Source: Thermomicrobiales bacterium (lineage in GTDB: Bacteria; Chloroflexota; Chloroflexia; Thermomicrobiales; UBA6265). Taken from it: a stretch of DNA of 5,737 bases. The notes under the pieces were generated by a model. It was not told the DNA's origin. It ran no database searches and was given only the letters and a program-made list of their open reading frames with translations. Each line of letters starts with the position of its first letter. Position 1 is the first letter of the stretch. Shown one piece after another: positions 1 through 4,473 of the stretch. The DNA is taken from assembly GCA_030447145.1 (NCBI GenBank), contig JAUJLY010000220.1, positions 1 to 5,737 on the forward strand, given 5' to 3'. A program made the translations under genes and the position numbers.

Positions 1-1
1 A

Positions 2-103
2 GGAGTGGCTGCCATAGTCGCTGCCGGCATCGGCGCCCTAGCCTCGCAGCAGAAGGCGTCGGCTCGCGATGTGGAGACAGCCGCAGAGCACAGCAGGAGT
101 TGA
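2..103 (+). CDS. Possible C-terminal tail of a protein starting upstream of the window
   Basis: The frame is open from the left edge to a TGA at 101-103 and encodes 33 residues beginning GVAAIVAAGIGALASQQK and ending in a charged, Glu/Arg/Ser-rich tail. The first part, about 14 residues rich in Ala, Gly, Ile and Val, could be the end of a membrane helix or an alanine-rich amphipathic helix; the rest looks cytosolic and soluble. Codon third positions are mostly G or C, as in the clear genes to the right. No domain can be recognised in so short a piece, and the neighbouring forward frame is also open here, so the reading frame is a judgement. If real, it lies 186 bases upstream of the 157-residue gene on the same strand. 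Confidence 0.35.
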   Translation, partial: GVAAIVAAGIGALASQQKASARDVETAAEHSRS

Positions 104-289
104 TCCAGTTCCTGCTCGTTGGGCATTGGGATGCCGACCCGCAGCCATACGTCCCAGAAGTCTCCCTCACGTCATCCTCATCGCCGAGTGCGCCCTCGAC
201 TCTGGACATACCGATGAGACAGGCGCATACTGTGCACCATGGGTCCCCCTAGCTAGCGGCACAGATGTGGAAGAGAAAGCGAGCAGAAC

Positions 290-763
290 ATGCGTATTCT
301 TCGATCCATCAGTGGCGCCCTACCAGGCGGTCTCGGCCAAGTGCTCCCCCTTTTCTACGAGGAGGTCGCTGTCGCCCGCTATATCACCCTGGAAGAATCG
401 ATTGCCGGGTTCTCTGTCCCCCAGCCCGGCAGTATCACCAACGACCGGCACTTCCTCAACCTGGCGGCACCGGGCGTGAACGACCGAACTCCCGTCATCG
501 TTTCCTTTCGGACCTCTCATACGGGAACGCCGCGGTTCCAAGCACTGCTCAATAACTTGACCCTGTTCAACCATACTTTCAGCGACGAAGGTCTCCACTC
601 CTGGCACCGGCTCGTTGCCGCCGGCACGTTGAAGCCTGAAGGGAACGGCCTGGACTTCGTGGTCTTTGATGGCACAATCACCTTTTTTGACGTGGTCATC
701 GTCTACACGTCCAAAGAGCTCACCGTGAAACTGCGGCGACCAGATCCCGTGCTCACCCAATAG
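290..763 (+). CDS. Hypothetical protein, 157 residues, likely soluble and strand-rich
   Basis: I do not recognise the family. The frame has strongly coding-like codon choice with G/C-biased third positions. ATG 290 is the only usable start: an in-frame TAG lies at 254-256 with no ATG, GTG or TTG between. The Shine-Dalgarno is weak (a purine-rich AGAGAAAG about ten bases upstream). There is no signal peptide and no membrane helix. Alternating hydrophobic segments such as TPVIVSFRTS (about 67-76) and DFVVFDG, TITFFDVVIVYT near residues 121-140 suggest beta strands, so a compact beta-sandwich or barrel is plausible. A Phe/His/Trp-rich stretch (NHTFSDEGLHSWHRL, about residues 94-108) is distinctive and could be a ligand or partner surface. 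It stands alone, with a 510-base gap before the converging minus-strand genes. Function is unknown; that it is a gene is fairly sure. Confidence 0.78.
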   Translation: MRILRSISGALPGGLGQVLPLFYEEVAVARYITLEESIAGFSVPQPGSITNDRHFLNLAAPGVNDRTPVIVSFRTSHTGTPRFQALLNNLTLFNHTFSDEGLHSWHRLVAAGTLKPEGNGLDFVVFDGTITFFDVVIVYTSKELTVKLRRPDPVLTQ

Positions 764-770
764 CCCTTGA

Positions 771-790
771 CCCCAGGTAGACCATTGGGG
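771..790 (+). terminator. Weak hairpin just after the stop of the 157-residue gene
   Basis: CCCCA (771-775) pairs with TGGGG (786-790), and GG/CC inside can add two more pairs with a small bulge. It begins seven bases after the TAG stop at 761-763, a typical place for a terminator. No T run follows (the next bases are CAGGAGGGC), so a factor-independent terminator is doubtful; it may instead protect the transcript 3' end or be chance. Confidence 0.22.
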
Positions 791-965
791 CAGGAGGGCA
801 TCGCGCGCTCGCATCCATTGGATCTGTCCCCGTCGTCGGCCCCCTCATTTGCCGACGCCCACGTCCCAGGCAGGTGGCCCCACCATCGGGTGAGCGGGCG
901 CTTTTCTACTCTCAAAATCCCTTCAAGCGGGCCATCGCGGACGCCGAGGCGGAATCGAGGTGCCA

Positions 966-1040
966 ATGAGTGGTGCTTTCATATATGCCTTAGCAGGAAA
1001 CGCAGTTGGGGATGTGATTGGTGATTGCGATCGAGTGTAG
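966..1040 (+). CDS. Candidate 24-residue mini-ORF or start of a broken gene
   Basis: ATG 966 follows GAGG (957-960) at a spacing of five bases, a good Shine-Dalgarno. The 24-residue product starts MSGAFIYALAGNAVGDVIGD and ends at TAG 1038-1040. It is small, hydrophobic and glycine/alanine-rich in its first part. A 7-bp tandem duplication (1014-1027) sits inside; removing one copy would join this frame to the forward frame that runs open to 1359, although that longer frame lies antisense to the minus-strand membrane gene and looks non-coding there. It could be a tiny membrane peptide, the start of a decayed gene, or chance. No family is recognised. Confidence 0.18.
   Translation: MSGAFIYALAGNAVGDVIGDCDRV
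1014..1027. repeat. Perfect 7-bp tandem duplication (GTGATTG twice)
   Basis: GTGATTG at 1014-1020 is repeated immediately at 1021-1027. Because seven is not a multiple of three, such a slip duplication changes the reading frame of anything crossing it, which fits a region that is not under strong coding constraint. A two-copy heptamer can also occur by chance. Confidence 0.6.
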
Positions 1041-1051
1041 GGAACGCAAAA

Positions 1052-1067
1052 GTGGCTCTCAAGCCAC
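1052..1067. repeat. Inverted repeat, 6-bp stem with CTCA loop
   Basis: GTGGCT (1052-1057) and AGCCAC (1062-1067) are perfect complements around a 4-base loop, giving a compact stem-loop. No T run follows on either strand, so it is not a classical terminator. A second imperfect stem, CCCG (1088-1091) with CGGG (1099-1102), enclosed by C-rich and G-rich runs ending at 1110, follows closely. The double-hairpin arrangement is what raised the idea of an insertion-sequence end. Confidence 0.45.
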
Positions 1068-1273
1068 CCAAGGGATAGGAGATAGCCCCCGAAACTTCCG
1101 GGTAGAGGGGACCACAGATAGTAAGTCGATCTCTTTCATCGTAGCCGGTGTCCGGTCTGGGCCACTTGGTGTTTCCTCCGGTCAACGTGCGGTGAGATCA
1201 CGTCCGGGCCAACACGGGGACGAGATGGTTGCGCTGGTTCTCTTTCGTCTATGCCTGGTAGCATTCAGCGGAT

Positions 1274-1828
1274 CTACGCTTGCAGCACCGTACCCTGCCG
1301 GTGCCGCTTACGCCGTGCGGTACGCTCCTCCTGCTGCTTACGCCACCCGTATGGGGTGAGACGCCGGGGCTTGTACACATTCAGCACCAGGATGACAAGC
1401 AACACCACGGTGCCGCCCACGGAGTGGGCAAGTGTGCTCCCCATCCCGCGAAGATCGTCACCGGACAGTGTTGGGTCTGCTGCCATGTCGGCGAAGTAGC
1501 TGATTGTCTGCATTTCCACTACCAAAACGATCGTCGCCACGAGGGTCAGCAGGAGCGAGATCAGCACCCAATAGTGCCGGAACAAGCCCCACTTGGTCCC
1601 CAGTGATATGACGATTCCCGTGAACAGCGAGGCAAGGGCCAACGGGACGATGACATACCGGGCAATGGACTCCATCGCGAGATACGCGGAGCGTATCGTC
1701 TGAGCATCCCGGCTCGTTGCACTCGCCACGTCGAGCGCTATGTAGGCAGCCACCGCACCCAGCCAGCCCACTGAGGCGGTGACATGTCCGGCGAGCGCGA
1801 ACTTGCGGACGTTCGGCGTCATCTTCAT
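1274..1828 (-). CDS. Four-helix integral membrane protein (DUF2269-like), 184 residues
   Basis: The product has four clear hydrophobic helices at about residues 10-32, 58-76, 86-106 and 133-151, then a basic cytosolic tail rich in Arg, Lys and Gln. The first helix carries HVTASVGWLGAV with a histidine (His15); a second histidine lies at the start of helix three in the WGLFRHYWVL segment (His85). This layout resembles predicted integral membrane proteins of the DUF2269 type; that assignment is from memory and is moderate. No enzymatic motif is visible and the function is unknown; the helix-borne histidines make cofactor or metal binding conceivable, but this is a guess. ATG 1828 overlaps the TGA of the upstream 133-residue gene by ATGA, pointing to translational coupling, and the Shine-Dalgarno of its own is weak. 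The tail motif YKPRRLTPYGWRKQ just after helix four looks family-typical. The gene ends convergently with the 157-residue gene. Confidence 0.9.
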   Translation of the reverse strand: MKMTPNVRKFALAGHVTASVGWLGAVAAYIALDVASATSRDAQTIRSAYLAMESIARYVIVPLALASLFTGIVISLGTKWGLFRHYWVLISLLLTLVATIVLVVEMQTISYFADMAADPTLSGDDLRGMGSTLAHSVGGTVVLLVILVLNVYKPRRLTPYGWRKQQEERTARRKRHRQGTVLQA

Positions 1829-2226
1829 GCCCGTAGCGTCCCCGTGAGGCGCTGCGTGAGGAGATCGAGCGGATCATTGTCACTGAACCATTGCAGAGTG
1901 GTTACCATTGACGCGGATTCATAGACTGCCCGGTTGTCGGTGGTTGCCGCGAACGCGACGGTCTGACCCACGAACACGCTGGCTCTGCTCGACCCGAACA
2001 CCTCCGTGTCGGCGGTCGTAACCTTCACCTCGCTGACCACCTCATCAGAAACTGCAACTCTCCCAATGTCATCGGACGAGGTATGGCGACCAGGGCCGTG
2101 GTCACCCCCTACACCCGCGAGCTTGAGGATCACAAACCCCAGGATCAGGAGGAGGATAATAAGCCCGAATATTTTGACCCATCGCGGTATGCCTGGAGGT
2201 GCTTCGCGAGGTGGTTCCACGTGCAT
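1825..2226 (-). CDS. Single-pass membrane protein of unknown function, 133 residues
   Basis: A short proline-rich N-terminus (residues 1-14, ending PPGIPRW) leads into one strong membrane helix at about 17-36, then a Gly/His segment GVGGDHGPGRHT (about 38-49) and a C-terminal soluble part of about 84 residues rich in Val, Thr, Ser, Asp. The basic RWVK in front of the helix suggests the N-terminus stays inside and the C-terminal part lies outside. In similar two-gene pairs that I recall, the part after the His/Gly segment is short, so the long tail here may be lineage-specific. ATG 2226 is preceded in frame by TAG 24 bases upstream with no other ATG, GTG or TTG; the GTG two codons later is the only close alternative. 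No good Shine-Dalgarno is seen. It is the first gene of the minus-strand pair and overlaps the next by four bases. Function is unknown. Confidence 0.82.
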   Translation of the reverse strand: MHVEPPREAPPGIPRWVKIFGLIILLLILGFVILKLAGVGGDHGPGRHTSSDDIGRVAVSDEVVSEVKVTTADTEVFGSSRASVFVGQTVAFAATTDNRAVYESASMVTTLQWFSDNDPLDLLTQRLTGTLRA

Positions 2227-2241
2227 GCGATCGTCGGTGTC

Positions 2242-2248
2242 AGGAGAG
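2242..2248 (+). promoter_or_regulatory. Strong Shine-Dalgarno for ATG 2253
   Basis: AGGAGAG ends four bases before ATG 2253 (the GGAG core is six bases away). It argues that 2253 was a real translation start even though the frame decays soon after. Confidence 0.4.
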
Positions 2249-2252
2249 CGAT

Positions 2253-2437
2253 ATGGCTACCGGCTGGAGCAGTGAGCTTCTTGATCAGGCATGGCCCTGC
2301 CCTGTGGTCCCACTGAGGGCTCGTTCGGCGCGCCTCCATTCGCCGCGCTCGTGCTGCCCATCAACCGGGAGTTTCTTCACCACGTGGCCGAGGTCTGCCT
2401 GTTGCGGGACCTGTATCGGGATACGCACCGGGGTTGA
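2253..2437 (+). pseudogene. Small frame-broken gene; coding-like part 2291-2437 (48 codons)
   Basis: ATG 2253 follows AGGAGAG (2242-2248), the best Shine-Dalgarno in the left half, and encodes MATGWSSELLDQAWP before turning into low-quality Arg/Ser/Cys-rich sequence. In another frame, from ATG 2291 to TGA 2435-2437, the product is much more protein-like: it contains PPFAALVLPINREF and an amphipathic helix HHVAEVCLLRDLYRD, with mainly G/C third positions. Joining the two frames near 2290-2310 needs one extra base and would give about 61 residues. So this is either a small gene with a one-base indel, a sequencing error in the C-rich stretch, or an independent 48-residue protein starting at 2291, whose own Shine-Dalgarno is poor and which has TGA in frame nine bases upstream. 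Only 26 bases separate ATG 2253 from the divergent minus-strand start. No family is recognised. Confidence 0.35.
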
Positions 2438-2462
2438 CTTTCCGGGATGCGATCCCTATGCT
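2434..2462 (+). promoter_or_regulatory. Sigma70-like promoter for the ABC exporter operon
   Basis: TTGACT (2434-2439, five of six to TTGACA) is separated by exactly 17 bases from TATGCT (2457-2462, four of six to TATAAT). Transcription would start near 2468-2470, leaving a leader of about 220 bases before ATG 2689. The -35 overlaps the stop codon of the small frame-broken gene, so the promoter sits just at the end of that unit. This is a consensus match by eye; no other candidate in 2440-2688 is as good. Confidence 0.45.
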
Positions 2463-2466
2463 CGGC

Positions 2467-2496
2467 ACGTCAGGGGCTTATCGTTCCCCTGATCGT
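2467..2496 (+). other. Stem-loop at the predicted 5' end of the exporter transcript
   Basis: TCAGGGG (2470-2476) pairs perfectly with CCCCTGA (2486-2492) around a nine-base loop; ACG (2467-2469) and CGT (2494-2496) extend it to ten pairs if T2493 is bulged out. The sequence after it is only mildly T-rich (CATTTCGTATT), so it is a poor intrinsic terminator for anything upstream. Its position on the predicted start site suggests a 5' stabilising structure or, as DNA, an operator covering the start of transcription. Confidence 0.4.
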
Positions 2497-2661
2497 CATT
2501 TCGTATTCCATGCCGGAGGCTCGTCCACATGTCCGCTATTACGTCCCCATGCGCCTGCCGGATGAGCGCCACCCCCCTCGGTTGATCCCGTCGCGTCCCA
2601 CCTGGTGACGCAACCTGACGACACGGTTTTCTCCTCCGCATCGCGCATTCGATCGTGAGCT

Positions 2662-2677
2662 CGCAGGAATTCCTGCG
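2662..2677. promoter_or_regulatory. Perfect 16-bp palindrome just before the first ABC gene
   Basis: CGCAGGAATTCCTGCG reads the same on both strands and ends 11 bases before ATG 2689. As DNA it has the symmetry of an operator for a dimeric regulator such as those of the TetR or MarR families. As RNA it folds into a six-pair stem with an AATT loop directly upstream of the GGGG that is the only ribosome-binding candidate for ATG 2689, so it could also affect translation. No regulator gene is visible in the window. Confidence 0.5.
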
Positions 2678-2688
2678 GGGCATTTGTC

Positions 2689-4473
2689 ATGTCGCGCACG
2701 TTCTGGAGATCCGCATACGTGTTGTCTTCCCTTCGAGCATTAGACCGCTACTGGCGGTTGCTGGCCCACTATCTCCGTCCCCATTGGTTTCGGATGGTAC
2801 TGCTCGGCCTGACCCTGTGCATCATGATCGGTGTGCAGATCGTTATGCCGCTCCTGGCAAGCCGCTTTATCGACCAGGCCACCTCCGGTGGGGCGCCGGA
2901 CGGCCTGATCGTCCTCGCCCTGTTGACCATAGGCCTGGCTTTGGTGGGACAAATCGTGGCGGTCGCGGAAACCTATGTGGCCGAAAACGTGAGCTGGGAG
3001 GCTACGAACGCGCTGCGTGTCGACCTTGCCACTCATTTGCTGCGACTCGATGCCACGTTTCACACGGCCCATACCCAGGGAGATCTCATCGAACGCGTGG
3101 ACGGCGACGTCACCACCCTGGCTCGCTTCTTCTCGCGCTTCACGATCTATGTGCTCGGCAACGTCATCCTGATCGCGGGGGTGCTCGGGTTGCTCTTCGT
3201 CGTGGACTGGCGGGTAGGCCTGGTGCTGGGCATCTTTGTCGTGCTCGCCCTGATCATCATGCTGCGCATCCGTGCCCGGGCCACACCCTACTGGGTCGCG
3301 GAGCGCCAGGCGAATGCCGACTTCTACGGCTTTCTGGGTGAATACCTGGCGGGTTTGGAGGATGTCCGGTCCAACGGGGCACGAGCGTTTGTGTTGCGCC
3401 GCTGCGCCGAGATCATGCAGTCATGGCTGGTCGTCACGAAAAAGGCGCAAATGCGAGGATATGCCCTGGTTGCTACCAGCCAGGGATTGTTCGGGCTCGG
3501 CACGGCCTTCGCCTTCGCCCTGAGTGCCATGCTGTTCAGGGAGGGCGCGTTGACTATCGGCACGGTCTTTCTGGTCTTTCGCTATACAGAGATGCTGCGC
3601 CAGCCGACGGAACAGATTCGCAACGAGGTGCAGGACCTACAGCAGGCGGACGCCAGCATGGGTCGTATCGAGGCACTCCTGGGTGAAGTTCCGCGCATGA
3701 CCGAGGGACCTGGCATCGCGCTTCCGGCGGGTCCGCTCGCGGTAGAGCTGGACCGAGTTTCTTTTGGCTATGTAGATGGCTTCCTGGTCCTGCGGGATGT
3801 CCGCGTGAGCCTGGCTCCCGGTCGCGTGCTGGGTGTGGTGGGGCGCACAGGCAGCGGCAAGACAACGCTGATACAGCTCATCCCGCGGTTCTACGATCCC
3901 TGTGAAGGCGAGGTACGTCTCGGGGGTGTAGACCTAAGGACCGTCAGCCTCGCGGCGGTGCGTGCGCGCATCGGCCTGGTCACCCAGGAGGTGCACCTCT
4001 TCAATGCCAGCGTGCGTGACAACCTGACCCTCTTTGACGACAGCGTGGGGGATGACCGCATCAGCGCCGTACTGGATACCCTGGGTCTGTCCGATTGGTT
4101 GCGGGAACTGCCATCCGGGCTGGACACTCCGCTGGGACCCGGAGGCGCCGGGCTCTCCGCCGGGCAGGCCCAGTTGCTGGCCTGTGGGCGCGTCTTGCTG
4201 CGCGACTCCGACGTGGTGATCCTGGACGAAGCCTCATCGCGCCTCGACCCGGCAACGGAGCGGCTGTTGCATACGGCACTGGGCCGCATGCTCGAAGGCC
4301 GTACCGGGATCATCGTCGCGCACCGGCTGGCCACTGTCTCGTATGCCGACGACATTCTTGTCCTGGAGGACGGGCAGGTGCGCGAGCACGGGGCGCGGAT
4401 CGACCTTGCCGCCGACCCCACCTCGCACTTTGCAAGATTGCTGCGCGTGACTGCCGGGGAGGTCTCCGCATGA
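2689..4473 (+). CDS. ABC exporter half-transporter, fused permease and ATPase (first subunit)
   Basis: This 594-residue protein has the usual length and order of a type IV (ABCB-like) exporter half. A six-helix membrane domain (helices near 36-58, 72-95, 150-167, 170-190, 265-285 and 288-305) is followed by a nucleotide-binding domain from about 345. Visible ATPase elements are the A-loop Tyr361, Walker A GRTGSGKTT (385-393), Q-loop Gln433, signature LSAGQ (489-493), Walker B VVILDE (509-514) with catalytic Glu514, D-loop SRLD (517-520) and switch His545. All catalytic residues are therefore present; only the signature (LSAGQ for LSGGQ) and the D-loop (SRLD for SALD) deviate mildly. There is no peptidase domain at the N-terminus. 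ATG 2689 is the sole start after an in-frame TGA at 2656-2658; its ribosome site is weak. It overlaps the next gene by ATGA and most likely pairs with it as a heterodimer that uses ATP to expel a substrate from the cytoplasmic membrane or cytosol. Drug, lipid or peptide substrates are all possible; specificity cannot be read. Confidence 0.96.
   Translation: MSRTFWRSAYVLSSLRALDRYWRLLAHYLRPHWFRMVLLGLTLCIMIGVQIVMPLLASRFIDQATSGGAPDGLIVLALLTIGLALVGQIVAVAETYVAENVSWEATNALRVDLATHLLRLDATFHTAHTQGDLIERVDGDVTTLARFFSRFTIYVLGNVILIAGVLGLLFVVDWRVGLVLGIFVVLALIIMLRIRARATPYWVAERQANADFYGFLGEYLAGLEDVRSNGARAFVLRRCAEIMQSWLVVTKKAQMRGYALVATSQGLFGLGTAFAFALSAMLFREGALTIGTVFLVFRYTEMLRQPTEQIRNEVQDLQQADASMGRIEALLGEVPRMTEGPGIALPAGPLAVELDRVSFGYVDGFLVLRDVRVSLAPGRVLGVVGRTGSGKTTLIQLIPRFYDPCEGEVRLGGVDLRTVSLAAVRARIGLVTQEVHLFNASVRDNLTLFDDSVGDDRISAVLDTLGLSDWLRELPSGLDTPLGPGGAGLSAGQAQLLACGRVLLRDSDVVILDEASSRLDPATERLLHTALGRMLEGRTGIIVAHRLATVSYADDILVLEDGQVREHGARIDLAADPTSHFARLLRVTAGEVSA
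4456..4463 (+). promoter_or_regulatory. Shine-Dalgarno of the second ABC gene
   Basis: GGGGAGGT lies inside the end of the first ABC gene, six bases before ATG 4470. Together with the ATGA overlap it fixes the start of the second gene and supports coupled translation of the two subunits. Confidence 0.75.

Larger units (their letters stand above)
764..1273. other. Intergenic region between converging genes, no convincing gene
   Basis: About 510 bases separate the stop of the 157-residue gene from the stop of the minus-strand membrane pair. Open frames exist on both strands but their products are Arg/Pro/Ser-rich and uneven, as expected of shadows in GC-rich DNA. The region holds small inverted repeats: 771-790, CGCCC 856-860 with GGGCG 896-900 followed by CTTTT, 1052-1067, and ACGTG 1185-1189 with CACGT 1199-1203. 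It also holds a 7-bp tandem duplication at 1014-1027. The hairpin ending at 900 with a following short T run is a weak terminator candidate for the + strand gene. Nothing here is a clear tRNA, riboswitch or CRISPR array. Confidence 0.6.
2438..2688 (+). other. Leader region of the ABC operon
   Basis: Besides the promoter, the stem-loop and the palindrome, no gene is convincing here. One forward frame (ATG 2447 to TGA 2606-2608, 53 codons) is open, but its product is Pro/Arg-rich with no good start signal. No known riboswitch class was recognised in the leader. Confidence 0.45.

Noticed and set aside
69..479. Open + frame of 136 codons overlapping the start of the 157-residue gene
   Set aside because: Its second half is an out-of-frame copy of the 157-residue gene, and the product is Ser/Pro/Arg-rich without structure.
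320..814. Open minus-strand frame of 164 codons opposite the 157-residue gene
   Set aside because: It mirrors the coding strand; its product is rich in Gly, Glu, Val with no domain, and the opposite frame has better codon choice.
856..905. CGCCC/GGGCG followed by CTTTT as an intrinsic terminator
   Set aside because: The two arms are 35 bases apart and the T run is only four bases; listed within the intergenic description rather than as a separate terminator.
1040..1115. Cyclic-di-GMP or other riboswitch suggested by GGAACGCAAAAG and the nearby hairpins
   Set aside because: The conserved core of the known classes is missing, and no gene follows on the + strand for it to control.
1458..1883. 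Minus-strand frame of 141 codons overlapping both minus-strand membrane genes
   Set aside because: It is another frame of the same strand; its product is Arg/Gly/Cys-rich and lacks the membrane helices that mark the real genes.
2655..3341. Open + frame of 228 codons overlapping the first ABC gene
   Set aside because: The product is Arg/Gly/His/Pro-rich, typical of an out-of-frame reading of GC-rich DNA; the ABC frame carries all motifs.
3891..4421. Minus-strand frame of 176 codons
   Set aside because: It is antisense to the ATPase domain of the first ABC gene, with a Ser/Arg-rich product.
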